Source of the DNA: Prorocentrum cordatum
Taxonomy: Eukaryota > Sar > Dinophyceae > Prorocentrales > Prorocentraceae
NCBI GenBank assembly: GCA_963575745.1
Contig: CAUYUJ010020278.1
Location: 33,501-97,500 of the forward strand
Direction of reading: 5' to 3'
DNA length: 64,000 bases
The notes beneath the pieces are model-generated. The model had not been told where the DNA came from, did no database searches, and saw only the letters and a list, made by a program, of their open reading frames with translations. Positions 9,534-19,201 of this stretch are shown here, in pieces. A program made the translations under genes and the position numbers. Numbering within the stretch: the stretch's first letter is position 1; the number at the start of each line of letters is the position of its first letter.

Positions 9534-10199
9534 TTTATAACACTGAACATAATTGAGTTTATGTAACGTTTTGCATTTTTTGTTAGTGCATATTTTCGTT
9601 CCATGCTTAACATACTCCCAAGCAGATCCATGTCAAACCGCGGCTTGATGATCTCGATGGCCGCCTGGCTTCTCGTGAAGGACAGCAGAGCAGCGCGCGC
9701 ATTTTGTTAGATTGCAATATAGCATGCCAGCTAAGAGCAGACTTCTCCTGACGCGGCTAAAAGCCGACTTGTTTCCATATCACAACAAAAACAGATTGTT
9801 TGAGCCGGTGGCTACTTCCGCGACAACAAGCAAGATAGGCATCGCAACGCCTAGGAACCGCATGGCAGATTAAGTACAACTGCCACTGATTTGTTTTTTT
9901 TCGGCAAAAAAAAAACGTCAAGTCGAGTTTCTTCTGCGCCGCTAGCAGCGACCGCGTGCAAGCACGCGCGTGAGTTTCGCCGCTAGCAGCGGCATTTATA
10001 TATAAATAATCGGCAGGGGTTTCGATGCTAGCAGCAGCATTCATTTGCATGTTCGACCAACAATCAACATCGCAACTACGAGACGTCATGAAGTTATAAC
10101 GTAAAGTGCAAACGCTGTCAGCAAGCAGCTGGGAGGAGACTCGCATCGCAGAGCTTTAAAGGATGCGGGAACCGCTAGCAGTGCAAGTTTGATTTCTTT
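9534..10199. other. intergenic or intronic, with recurring GCTAGCAGC motif
   Basis: No convincing frame. The palindrome-like motif GCTAGCAGC occurs at about 9941, 9982, 10027 and 10173. The middle two are embedded in ~45-bp decayed repeats (GTTTCGCCGCTAGCAGCGGC / GTTTCGATGCTAGCAGCAGC). Confidence 0.5.
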
Positions 10200-10505
10200 C
10201 ATGTCCTCGCGTTGATGACCAAACGGGCCCTCCTCCTCCCCCTCGAAGTTTCTTGGGCGAGATCCCGCAGACATTCCAGCGGCGACGCGAGACTCATGAA
10301 CAGCGCGGGCAATTTCTCCTCCGGCAGATTCCTCCATTCCTCCCACGCTCTTTCCATTCTCTCCACTTCGTCGGCTAGCTCTGCCTCGGCCGTGGTATTC
10401 TTTTTCGTGGGGGCGCCAGGTGACTCTGGTTTCTTTTGATTGTGACGCTTCCTCTCGGGCGTATCAGCAGTCAGATCATACTCGCATCCGTGGTGAGCCT
10501 CTGCT
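10200..10505 (-). CDS. probable exon, helical acidic segment
   Basis: The minus frame contains a Lys/Pro-rich start (KKPESPGAPTKK) and then a helix-forming acidic segment (ELADEVERMERAWEEWRNL, LPALFMSLASPLECLRDLAQ). It follows a frame ending at about 10508 whose last codons run into a GTAAGC splice-donor-like sequence on the minus strand, so the two are probably joined by splicing. The 3-prime boundary is unclear. Confidence 0.4.
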
Positions 10506-10507
10506 TA

Positions 10508-11170
10508 CATTGCTAGAATGCGCTGCAATTCTTGCATGTCCTCGAGGTTGCCACAAAACGAAGGCACGTTTGTTGTCGCATCTTGATCCAAAAGGCTAAC
10601 CCCAGCGGCCGTGAAGTAAAGATGTTCGTATGAGCGAGAAGCTATTGATGGATCATTGAACAAGCCTCCTGCACCCCGTGCAGATGGAGGCCTGATCGTT
10701 TTCGAACGTTGAATCGGCTCGCCTTCCATTGAACTGCTTAAGTATTCCAAAGACCACTTTACGTCGTCATGGTATGTCGGCGGCACCTCCTTCAGTAGCC
10801 CATTCTTCCATTTCTGCATAATCACTTCCACTTCTGGTTTGAATATGTCCATATCTTCGTCATCCGGCCACTTAATGCAAGGCGCGTCCACTAACTCCCT
10901 GGTAGCATTGCGGTGGATTATGCCCTCGCGAGTGAGCACGATTGCGTGGAAACGACGCCTGAATGCCACGCAGTCCTCGTCACCTGCTTCTTTGTCGATT
11001 GACGGCATGATGAGATGTTTCCACTCCTCGTCTGAGATGGCACTTCTGCAGGCGAGTCTCTGGGCCAGTTTGGCGTCGAACTGTTGGCTCACTGCCTGGC
11101 GGCGCGAATACATGTCGAAGCCAGATCCGCCCCATCTGGCCCTTGGGAGGGCTCTACCTCCGCGGGGCAC
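10508..11170 (-). CDS. unknown protein exon
   Basis: A ~220-codon frame of normal composition, including QQFDAKLAQRLACRSAISDE, IIHRNATRELVDAPCIKWPD and VPPTYHDDVKWSLEYLSSSM. No domain recognised. At its 3-prime end LQRILAM is followed on the minus strand by GTAAGC, a good splice donor, which suggests an exon rather than a complete gene. It lies between two other minus-strand frames and shares their lower GC content. Confidence 0.5.
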
Positions 11171-11444
11171 AGCAAAGCCTTCACAAGATCGGCGCCGGGC
11201 TGATAGAAGTTTCCGTCATCGAAGATACAGGGCTTGAGTGCAGTGTTTCGTTCGCCTCTGAACATATCTAGGAATTTTGCGGTCGCCGCAGCAGGTCGCA
11301 GGTCGTCTCATTCTCTCCCGCTACCCAATGATTGGACATTATGAAACCGCGCGCCCTTGAACACAAGCTTTTACCGCATTCCGAAATTCCGACCCATAGA
11401 ATTCGCCATATTATCTTTCAGCACCAAGTCCAAGAACCACGTTC

Positions 11445-12338
11445 TCAAATCCTTGTAGGTAGTGAAATGGAAGTCAATCGTCCTGGCCGTACTCGCGCCT
11501 CTCGCACAACATTCCAAAAACGATCTGCATTTTGCTTCTGGCCAATCCAAGATTGGACTTTCTGGTTTTTTGGTCCAAAAGTCCACCCGCTCTGCGAATT
11601 GTGCCCTTCGTTGTTTGAGGGCGGCCTCATCTTGCGCATAAACGCATGACCAGCTGAGGTTTTGTTGAAATCAATTGGTTTCTTTTCGTCACTATCTCCT
11701 GCCCATTTGGCATGGCGGACCTGGGGCCCACCAAGCCCGTCGGATAATTTCTGGAATATCTTTTTCGTGCTCCAGGGGTTGCGAGGCCACCGCGAATGGC
11801 AGTGCACAGAGCCGCGCGCGAGTTCTGCTTCTACTTTCACAAGCTTCTGTAACTCGTCGAACATTACACGCAGGATAATGTGCCACTTATCGCCGGCGGG
11901 CACAATTGCAAGCTGCATTGTGTGCGCCACTCGCCACGAGCTCGACGGGCCGAATGGACGTGGTAAGTATTGGTAGCTGCCCGTCTCCATTTCTCTTGCT
12001 ATCAATCCTTTCATATGGTCATTGTAATTGCCGTCCCAATCGTCACTCCAATTCGTACTTCCGTTGAAGCTATCCGCCGAAGTCTTTACAATAGTAAGAT
12101 CATTGTCGATAAACGTCCCGTTCCATTCGAGTACGCAGTCAAGCACCCACTTGTTTCTCTGACTAACGTTCGATGGTGGAAATGGGTATATTGGTAAGTC
12201 CCCAACTTCGCTTAACACTGGAACGTCAAATTTGATGACTGGCTTTTCTGTAACATATTGCACCTTCTGATTGTTGACTTGGGCGTCCGTGTCTGCCAGG
12301 ATTTGATTCGTTTTCCCTGCTTTCTCATGCAGCCACAT
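11445..12338 (-). CDS. unknown Trp-rich protein, 297-codon frame
   Basis: The first and longest intact frame of the minus-strand block. It has no low-complexity content and is Trp-rich (NKWVLDCVLEWNGTFIDND, WSDDWDGNYNDHMKGL, SSWRVAHTMQLAIV, DKWHIILRVMFDELQKLV). No family is recognised. The Met at the start may be internal to an exon. The 275 bp between this frame and the next shows no clear coding. The position upstream of a transposase-like C-terminus on the same strand makes a large multi-exon mobile-element gene (12.3 to 6.7 kb) the simplest reading, but that is inference. Confidence 0.5.
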   Translation of the reverse strand: MWLHEKAGKTNQILADTDAQVNNQKVQYVTEKPVIKFDVPVLSEVGDLPIYPFPPSNVSQRNKWVLDCVLEWNGTFIDNDLTIVKTSADSFNGSTNWSDDWDGNYNDHMKGLIAREMETGSYQYLPRPFGPSSSWRVAHTMQLAIVPAGDKWHIILRVMFDELQKLVKVEAELARGSVHCHSRWPRNPWSTKKIFQKLSDGLGGPQVRHAKWAGDSDEKKPIDFNKTSAGHAFMRKMRPPSNNEGHNSQSGWTFGPKNQKVQSWIGQKQNADRFWNVVREARVRPGRLTSISLPTRI

Positions 12339-12480
12339 ATAGCGTTAGCCATAAGCTAACTTCTTGCTCAACGAGCAGTTGAATCGATTTCTCGGCTTGT
12401 AGATTTGAACCACTTATGGCGAAGGGCGATAGAAAAGGAAGAGGATAATGATGATCATGATAACGGAAATGAAGGATGTG

Positions 12481-12925
12481 ACAATGATAACAGATAGCGC
12501 TCCATAGCCCAGGCACGGCAGTGTGTCGTCCATACTCGCAGCGGCTAGTGTGTCGTCCATTCTCGCAGCGGCTAGTGGGTCGTCCATTCTCGCAGCGGCT
12601 AGTGGGTCGCCCATTCTCGCACCGGCAGTGGGCCGACCATTCTCGCATCAGCGAGCTTCTTCCCTCCATGAGCTGCGTCCGGCCGTGGTGACTCGGGGCG
12701 GCATATGACAATGATAACAGAGAGTGGTCCACAACCCAGGCACGGCAGCGGGTCGTCCATTCTCGCAGCGGCTAGTGGGCCGTCCAGTCTCGCAGCGGCT
12801 GGTGGGTCGTCCATTCTCGCAGCGGCTAGTGGGTCGTCCATTCTCGCACCGGCAGTGGGCCGACCATTCTCGCATCAGCGAGCTTTTTCCCTCCATGAGC
12901 TGCGTCCGCCCGTGGTGACTCGGGT
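12481..12925. repeat. nested tandem repeat: ~225-bp unit x2 with 27-bp subunits
   Basis: A ~225-bp unit beginning ACAATGATAACAGA and ending near CATGAGCTGCGTCCG occurs twice (about 12481-12707 and 12708-12925). Each contains three or four 27-bp subunits with the core CCATTCTCGCAGCGGCTAG. Frames across it are artefacts. Confidence 0.9.
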
Positions 12926-13205
12926 TTCCAAATCTCCCATCCTCGTGGAAACGCATCAGTTTTCCAACCTACGTCCAGCCGTAGCGACGAAGGAACTTAC
13001 CGAGGGCCAACTATTCGTTTCCCTTCCCCCCAAATCGTTTACCAGACCCCCATCCTCAAGGATTTAAGCGAGCTAGTTTTCCATGCTGCGTCCAGCCGCA
13101 GCGACGAGGAAACCCTCATCCCTCTTCCCTTCATCCTTCCATCCTCCCTCCTCTCGCCTCCTCCGCCTCCCTTATCCATTATCCTTTTTGTCTTTGCCAC
13201 TGAAA
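12926..13205. other. no gene recognised
   Basis: Short motif TCCAGCCG(C/T)AGCGACGA recurs at about 12970 and 13090. Nothing else seen. Confidence 0.4.
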
Positions 13206-13945
13206 ATATTTGCATAGGGAGAGGGCCAACGGAACCTCCAGGTTCCGTTGGCCCCCTCTCTCGAGGATAAATACGAGGAGGCGGAGGAGGAGGAAGAGGA
13301 GGAGGAGCAGGAAACGGAGGAGGATGATGAGGAGGAGGAGGAGGAGGAGGAGCAGGAGGAGGGGGAGGAGGAGGAGGAGAAAGAGGAGGAGGAGGAGGAG
13401 GAGGAGTGGAGGAGGGGAGGAGGAGGAGGGAGAGGAGCAGCAGCAGCAGGAGGAGGAGGAGGAACAGGGAGGAGGAGGACGACGAGGAGGAGGAGGAGGA
13501 ACAGGGAGGAGCAGGGAGGAGCAGGAAGAGCAGGAGGAACAGCAGGAGGAGGAGGAGGAGGAGGAATGGGAGGAGGAGGAGCACGCGAACGACGAGGAGG
13601 AGGAGGAGGAGGAGGAGCAGCAGGAGGAGGAGCAGGAGGAGGAGAGGAGGAGGAGCAGCAGAGGAGAGCAGAGGAGGAGCAGGAGAGAGAGGAGGAGGAG
13701 GAGAGAGGAGGGGAGGAGGAGGAGGAGGAGGAGAAGGAGGAGAGGAGAGGAGGAAAAGGAGAGAAAGAGGAGGAGGAGGAAGAGGAGGAGCAGGAGGAGG
13801 AGGAGGAGGAGGAGGAGGAGGAGGAGGAGGAGGTGGAGGAGGAGGAGGAGGAGGAGCATAATGGGGAGGAGGAGGAGGAGGAGGAGGAGGAGGAGGAGGA
13901 GGAGGAGGAGGAGGAGGAGAAGGAGGAGGAGGAGGAGGCGAAAAA
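13206..13945. repeat. hairpin followed by ~670-bp (GGA)n tract
   Basis: A near-perfect hairpin (GGGCCAACGGAACC / GGTTCCGTTGGCCCC) at 13224-13256 is followed from 13275 by GGA/GGAGCA repeats to 13940. The same arrangement, mirrored, occurs at 5141-5452. Confidence 0.9.
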
Positions 13946-14366
13946 CTTCCCGTCGTAAGTAGCATGTGTTCTCACTACCGGAGGCCTATCGCCAATCTGC
14001 CGGGGATGCATCGCCGACACGGGGTGCCTGTGTTCCCTCGCCTGCTCCAGGGCCCCCAAGCGGCGTGGTGACCTCACCGTGCGGTGCGTCGGGGGGAACT
14101 CGGGGCCACCGCACTGTTTTGGGACTCTAGTCGTGCTCCGAGGACGTTTCGGGCGACTGGGGCATCCGAGGCCCCAAAGACCGTGCGTTGGCGGACCGTG
14201 CGAGACGGTCTTGAGGGATTTCGAGGTCACCGCATGGTCTGCCACCGCGCCGTTTCGGGACCCCAGACCTGCGCAGGTCCCCTCGTAGCGTCGCCCCTCG
14301 GAGGAGTGCCTGGGCGTCCGGCCGCCCGCCCTGCCAAAGTTCTGAGGCGTCCTCTCCCTCCCAGAC
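13946..14366. other. no gene recognised
   Basis: GC-rich unique sequence with no frame that looks coding. Confidence 0.4.
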
Positions 14367-14531
14367 TCAAGTCGGGCATGCCCCCTCTGCACGAGGAGTG
14401 TTCAAGAATAGTTGAGAAATTGCCCAGGGACGATTTGTCGTGCTCCTTGATTATTCTGGCTGTTTGTTTATTTTCTTTTTCCGTCCAAAATCCCCTTGCA
14501 ATCCCCCTGTAGGAGGACATGCCCGACCTAA
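14367..14531. mobile_element. TIR element family A, copy 1, exact 8-bp TSD
   Basis: A 165-bp MITE-like element. Left end TCAAGTCGGGCATGCCCCCT; right end reads inward as TTAGGTCGGGCATGTCCTCC. It is flanked by the exact direct repeat TCCCAGAC at 14359-14366 and 14532-14539. The interior is AT-richer (TTTATTTTCTTTTTCC) and has no frame. The right-hand duplication lies at the left border of dispersed repeat family B (copy 3). Confidence 0.9.
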
Positions 14532-14534
14532 TCC

Positions 14535-14720
14535 CAGACCCGCGACGTCCTGACTTTTTCATGGCGCGACCCCCAGAGATCTGGACCCCTTCCGTGGGAT
14601 CGGTTCTTCATCCCGAGTCGCTCTCTGACGGCCCCAGGGCCCGGCAAGGGCCCCCAGAGGCCGCAGGGAACGACTTAAGCAGCGCGTCGTGATTGGTGCT
14701 CGACTCGAGGGGGTTTGGGC
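14535..14720 (+). repeat. dispersed repeat family B, copy 3
   Basis: CCAGACCCGCGACGTCCTGA, CTTTTTCATGGCGCGACCCC, GACGGCCCCAGGG and CCCCCAGAGGCCGCAGGGAA occur in family order. The copy runs into the duplicated block flanking a (GGA)n tract. Confidence 0.75.
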
Positions 14721-14872
14721 TTTTGCCCTCCGCCGCCGTGGAGGAGGAGGAGGAGGAGGAGGAGGAGGAGGAGGAGGAGGAGGAGGAGGAGGAGGAGGAG
14801 GAGGAGGAGGAGGGAGGAGGAGGTGCTCGACTCGAGGGGGTTTGGGCTTTTGCCCTCCGCCGCCGTGGAGGA
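14695..14872. repeat. (GGA)n tract flanked by a perfect 51-bp direct repeat
   Basis: The 51 bp at 14695-14745 (beginning GGTGCTCGACTCGAGGGGG, ending GCCGTGGAGGA) is repeated without a mismatch at 14822-14872. Between the copies lies only (GGA)n. The arrangement parallels the poly-T tract at 40232-40511 with its duplicated flanks. Confidence 0.95.
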
Positions 14873-14969
14873 CGTGTACGAAGAGCCACGGGGCCTGGAG
14901 GAGAAGGGGGCCCCCGCGTGCCCTCTCGCTGCGCGTGCGCTCCAGGGGGGCCTCCCTGGGCCCCGCGGG

Positions 14970-15116
14970 ACCGAGGAGGAGGAGGAGGAGGAGGAGGAGG
15001 AGGAGGAGGAGGAGGAGGAGGAGGAGGAGGAGGAGGAGGGAGGGAGGGAGGGAGGGAGGGAGGGAGGAGGGAGGGAGGGAGGGAGGGAGGGAGGAGGGAG
15101 GGAGGGATGGGGGCGT
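14970..15116. repeat. (GGA)n and (GGGA)n microsatellite
   Basis: Pure GGA to about 15037, then GGGA/GGAGGGA units to about 15116. Confidence 0.95.
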
Positions 15117-15224
15117 GCAGAGCGACCCTGGATATAAATATAAACCAGTCGGGGGGCGCAGCCCGGGTGTCCCCCACCTGCTTGGATCACCGCGGCGGTT
15201 TGCGAAGCGAATGCGGGGGCTTGC

Positions 15225-15612
15225 TGGTGGATGCCCAGACCCCCGACGTCATGATCGGGTGAAGAGAACTATGCACATGCACCGATCCTGGCAAGGCCCA
15301 TCCTTGACCCAGGATCGGTGCGTATTCCTTCCTGGCCAATGAAGGAGGGCGTATGCACCGATCCTGGGCTCAGGATGGGCCTGGCCAGAACCGGTGTATG
15401 TGCATAGTTCTTTTTCCTCTATCATGACTTTTTCAGAACGTCGACCCCCCAGAGGTCTCGACCCGCTGCCCTGGGGACCCGTTTCTCGTCCAGTTTCGTT
15501 TTTGACGGTCCCGAGGACCGGTGAGGGCCCCCAGAGGCCGAACACAGCGAGCAGCCTCCCGTCGTGATTTCGTTCATGACGCGAGGGGGGCTGGGCACCA
15601 AGGTGGTTTGTA
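15225..15612 (+). repeat. dispersed repeat family B, copy 4, split by a foldback insertion
   Basis: The left part (GCCCAGACCCCCGACGTCATG) ends at 15254. The right part resumes with TCATGACTTTTTCAGAACG at 15422, followed by AGAGGTCTCGACCC, TTTTTGACGGTCCCGAGG and CCCCCAGAGGCCG, and ends near CGTCGTGATTTCGTTCATGA. The two parts join exactly as in uninterrupted copy 2 at 4980. Confidence 0.85.
15255..15419. mobile_element. foldback element inserted in family-B repeat
   Basis: A 165-bp inverted repeat with ~70-bp arms: AGAGAACTATGCACATGCAC and CCGATCCTGGCAAGGCCC on the left pair with their complements on the right (GGGCCTGGCCAG, GTGTATGTGCATAGTTCTTT). Flanks are CGTCATGA (15247-15254) and TATCATGA (15420-15427), six of eight bases shared. 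There is no coding capacity. Confidence 0.85.
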
Positions 15613-15889
15613 GATGGCCCAGCCCAGCTGAGAAGTTTGCTGCAGGTGCCCCGAATGGCCCAGCGGGGGTGAGGATCCCGGCCACGTGGGCTCCGCCCAC
15701 TCGGCGGAGTTGTCGAGCCTACCCAAGCCACTTGGAGCACGTGTGAGTCACTTGTGAGCCAGGTTGGGCCTGATGTCAGCCGCCTTGGCACCCACTTGCA
15801 AGCCCCTGCCCGCCCAGCAATCTCCGCAGTGATCCACGCAGAGATCCGACGCTCCGACAACCCTCGGGGCGGGCGGTGCTTGGCCGTTT
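15613..15889. other. no gene recognised
   Basis: Unique GC-rich sequence without features. Confidence 0.4.
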
Positions 15890-16010
15890 GTTCGGCCCAC
15901 TGGGGCCCGTGTCGCCTGGCCTCGGGAGCTTTCGGAAAAGACTCGGGACGCGAGACCGGCCCCAGCGAGGTGGTCCGGACCTCCCGGGGTCCACGCATCG
16001 AAAAACATGG
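15890..16010 (-). repeat. dispersed repeat family B, copy 5 (minus, diverged)
   Basis: The reverse complement gives TTTTTCGATGCGTGGACCCC, GAGGTCCGGACC, CGGTCTCGCGTCCCGAGTC and TTTTCCGAAAG in family-B order. Confidence 0.55.
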
Positions 16011-16204
16011 GAGCAGCTGGATACCTCTCGGCAGGCAGTCTCGGGAGCGCTCCCTGGATACGTTCTCAGAGCGCCCTGGAGCGCTCTGGAGAGCAGCCGC
16101 GGCCCCCGATGCCTCTTCCCAGAGCCTGCCAGCTCTCAGGGGATTCTCGAGTCATGCTGGTCCACTCTCGTCCCGATCTTGGCTGCTTCTTGTTCCAGCA
16201 ACCC

Positions 16205-16350
16205 GTGCCCCTGACGTTGTGGTGTTCGCACCAATGTCGACCCCTGTAGCCCCGACGCAGCAGGCATGACCCACTCCCCGCAAGTCCCGACCCGTTCCCC
16301 TGAGCCGTATTTTGACAAAAACAGTCAAGAACCGTCCGTCGTAATTTTTG
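16205..16350 (+). repeat. dispersed repeat family B, copy 6 (diverged)
   Basis: GTCGACCCCTGTAG, CCCGACCCGTTCCC, GAGCCGTATTTTGACAAAAA and CCGTCCGTCGTAATTTTTGT follow the family-B order. Confidence 0.55.
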
Positions 16351-16359
16351 TCCACGGCT

Positions 16360-16535
16360 GGGAGAGGAAAAGACGGCATAAGCATAAACATTCGGCGCTC
16401 CGCGTAGATTTCTTGGATCGGCCCTGCACCCCCCTCCCTGGCGCGCGGAGCGCGCCAGAGGCGCCGCTTGGGGGGCTCCAGCGCCGATCTAGGACATCCG
16501 CGCGGAGCGTCGATGGTTTGTATGTACGCAGTGCT
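16360..16535. repeat. GC-rich foldback element, family C copy 2
   Basis: The left arm GACGGCATAAGCATAAACAT, GGCGCTCCGCGTAG and ATTTCTTGGATC pairs imperfectly with the right arm GATCTAGGACATCCGCGCGG, AGCGTCGATGGTTTGTATG. The loop is rich in GGCGC. Confidence 0.7.
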
Positions 16536-16545
16536 TGTCCTAACG

Positions 16546-16698
16546 CTAAATCGGGCACGTCCCTCTAAAGGAGGAGTAGTCAGTGAATAGTAGAAACATA
16601 GTCTGGGGACGATTGGTCGACCATTTTGAACATCTTTGAGTATTTCTGTTTATTCCGTTCTTCCACAATGCGCCTGTAGAAGGACATGCCCGACCTAA
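16546..16698. mobile_element. TIR element family A, copy 2
   Basis: A 153-bp element. Left end CTAAATCGGGCACGTCCC; right end inward TTAGGTCGGGCATGTCCTTC. Flanks TCCTAACG (16538-16545) and TTCTAACA (16699-16706) share six of eight bases, an aged target duplication. AT-rich interior, no frame. Confidence 0.85.
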
Positions 16699-16706
16699 TT
16701 CTAACA

Positions 16707-17084
16707 ACGCGAGGGAGTCGGGGCACCCTTCATTGAGAACAGAAGGACCCCTAACCTCAACAGCACGTTGAAGACGTGGCCTCACTGAGGTCTCCGTCTT
16801 CTCATTCGGGATAATATATTATATATATATGGGCGGCTTGGCCCGGCACATCTGCAGAAAGGACCCTCCATCCCTGATATTTCTGGCCCTCCTAACTTTG
16901 GTCCCCTCCCAAAGGGTCAGGAGTCCTTTTTTGGTTCATCAACCCTGCCTCCCCTCCGGCCACGCCTGCGCGTCGCCACGGTCGGCCGCTCTGCGCCGCG
17001 GAAGTCCCATAGGCCAGGTCTCCCTCGGCTCGGCGGCCGTCGCGGCGCTGAGCGCGCTTCGCTGCAGCAAGGGAGCCAGCTTCC
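16707..17084. other. no gene recognised
   Basis: Contains a short (TA)n at about 16807-16829. Otherwise unique, with no coding signal that I trust. Confidence 0.4.
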
Positions 17085-17545
17085 TCTCTCCCTCTCTCCC
17101 TCCCTCCCCCCTCCTCCTCCGCCTCCCTCTCCCTCCTCCTCCTCCCCCCTCCTCCTCCCCCTCCTCCCCCTCCTCCTCCTCCTCCTCCTTCTCCTCCTCC
17201 TCCCCCTCCTCCTCCTCATCCTCCTCTTTTCCTCCTCTTCCTCCTCCTCCTCCTCCTGTTCTTCTCCTCCTCCTCCTCCTCACTCCGTGCCCTCCTCCCT
17301 GGATCTCCTCCTCCTCCTCCTCCTCCTTCTCCTCGGTGCTCTTCGTCCTCCTCCCCGCACCTCCTTCGCCTCCTCCCTGGTTCTCCTCCTCCCCCGTGGC
17401 GGTAATCCTCGACCTCCGCCCCCCCACCCCCCACACCCCCACACCCCAATCCTCTCTTCTCTACCTCTGCTTCTTGCTCATGGCCTCTTCCTCCTCTTCC
17501 TTCACCCTTGTCTCCTCTCTCCCTCCTCCCGCTTCTTGTGCCGGT
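17085..17545. repeat. (TCC)n-rich low-complexity tract
   Basis: CTCC/TCC repeats with interruptions. Open frames are low-complexity Ser/Pro/Leu or Glu/Arg. Confidence 0.9.
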
Positions 17546-17571
17546 GGCGTCTTCCCTCCGGCCTGCGGGGC

Positions 17572-17668
17572 GTGCCCTCGGATGACGTTGTGCTCTTCCC
17601 GTGCGAGGCCAGCAGAGTCTGCCCTCGGATGACGTTGTGCTATTCCCGTGCGAGGCCAGTAGGGTGCA
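17572..17668. repeat. 47-bp direct duplication
   Basis: CCTCGGATGACGTTGTGCT, TCCCGTGCGAGGCCAG and AG(A/G)GT recur as two adjacent copies at about 17576 and 17623. Confidence 0.8.
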
Positions 17669-17740
17669 AAACATATTGCCTGCGCAGCATCGGTCGCCAG
17701 GGACGCAGGCTGGTTCAGAGGGACGCAGGCTGGCTTCGCA

Positions 17741-18035
17741 GGGACGGAGGAGGAGGAAAAGGAGGAGGAGGAGGAGGAGGAGGAGGAGGAGGAGGAGGAT
17801 AAAGAGGCACGGGGCAGGAGGACAGGGGGAGAGGAGGGGGGAGTAGGGGGGAGGAGAAGTGGAGGGACAGGAAGGGTGGAGGAGGAGGTGCAGGAGCAGG
17901 GGGAGGCATATGGGGAAGAAGGGGGAGGGAGGGAGAGCAGGTGGAGGCGGGGCAGGAGACGGCACGACGATGGGCGTGGAAGGGAGGAGGAGGAGGAGGA
18001 GGAGGAGGAGGAGGAGGAGGAGGAGGAGGGATTAG
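17741..18035. repeat. (GGA)n microsatellite
   Basis: Two GGA tracts (about 17741-17800 and 17985-18030) joined by GGAGGGG-rich sequence. Confidence 0.9.
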
Positions 18036-18157
18036 GAAGAGGATTAGGGAGGTGTGTGAAGAGATGGTTGCGCAGCAGGAAGGGCGAGGAGGAGGAGGAT
18101 CAGCAGGAGGGGGTTCAGGGTCCAGACCAGAGCCAGATGATCAAACCCCTGTTCTCC

Positions 18158-18478
18158 TCATGTGCGCAGCAGTTCGTTCATTGGGCAACCTCGGTCATTG
18201 TGCAGACTCAAAGAACCGTCGCGAAGGAACACACCCTGTGGTAGTGCTGGCGCCTGGTTCTGTTGCACAGGTCTCCTGCCAGCGGCCTCACAGAAGGTCT
18301 CCGTAGGTCCGCCGGAGGCGCCGAGCAGGCGACGGTACGACGTCTGTCTGAGACGCCCAGGATCCCTACAGGCCTCGTAAAGATAGCTAGCACGCATGCC
18401 ACACTCATCGGTCAACGCCTCCCCCTCCCCCCAGTGTTCAGAGCCGGCGGTGGGTCTGATGAGCTGCACTTCGACCAC
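18158..18478 (-). CDS. possible exon, function unknown
   Basis: A 106-codon minus-strand frame of non-repetitive composition (includes GEGEALTDECGMRASYLYE and LPQGVFLRDGSLSLHNDRG). It lies between a (GGA)n tract and a foldback element. No domain recognised; chance openness in GC-rich DNA is a real alternative. Confidence 0.2.
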   Translation of the reverse strand: MVEVQLIRPTAGSEHWGEGEALTDECGMRASYLYEACRDPGRLRQTSYRRLLGASGGPTETFCEAAGRRPVQQNQAPALPQGVFLRDGSLSLHNDRGCPMNELLRT

Positions 18479-18559
18479 AGTCTCCCCCCGCGCGTGCCAA
18501 CTTCGAGTTTGGGGGGAGCGAGGGGGGGGTGTCCGCTAAGAGGGAACGAAGACTGGCAT

Positions 18560-18725
18560 GAGCATTAACAACTCGTAGGCCCGCGCGGAGTTCTCGGACC
18601 CGCGCTGGACCCCCCCCGCCCCTGGCGCGCGCCAGGGGCGGCGCCGGGGGCGGCGCCGAAGAGGCGCCCGCCCGGGGGGCGGCCCACCCTCGGTGCGAGA
18701 GTCCGCGCGGAGCTCCAGGCGTTTT
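18560..18725. repeat. GC-rich foldback element, family C copy 3
   Basis: GCCCGCGCGGAGTTC, TCGGACCCGCGCTGGACC and the loop CCCCTGGCGCGCGCCAGGGG (a perfect hairpin) are followed by an opposing arm with GAGTCCGCGCGGAGCTCC. Confidence 0.65.
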
Positions 18726-18734
18726 TTGGTATGC

Positions 18735-18925
18735 TTTATATGGCATTCCTCCCTCCCCCCAGCTCGTTGCTTCCCCCAGCTCGTTGCTTCCCCCAGCTTT
18801 TTTGGCATGCTCGTGTCATTCCTCCCTCCCCCCAGCTCGTTGCTTCCCCCAGCTCGTTGCTTCCCCCAGCTTTTTTGGCATGCTCATATGTCATTCCTCC
18901 CTCCCCCCAGCTCGTTGCCTTCCCC
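18735..18925. repeat. ~70-bp tandem repeat, about 2.5 copies
   Basis: ATTCCTCCCTCCCCCCAGC, TCGTTGCTTCCCCCAGCTCG and TTTTTTGGCATGCTC repeat in order three times, with an inner 19-bp doublet CAGCTCGTTGCTTCCCC. Confidence 0.9.
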
Positions 18926-19201
18926 CCCCCCTGCCGCAGCTCTGAGCGCTCGCGGTGCCCCCGCGGCGCGCGCGGAGAGCGCTCGAGGCGGGGCCCCGTC
19001 CCGGAGGCAGCGAGGGGGGCCCGGCGGCGCCGCTTCGGCGGGTATGGGTGGCGGAGGGCCAGCGCGGGCCCGCCGCAGAGGGCAGAGCAGAAGCGGTGTC
19101 GGCTCCGACGGCGGCAGCCCGCGGCAGCAAAAGTTGCCCGCCCCACCGGCAGAGAGACCCCTGGCGCGCAAGGCCAGAACCCTGATGCGCAAGGCCAACA
19201 C

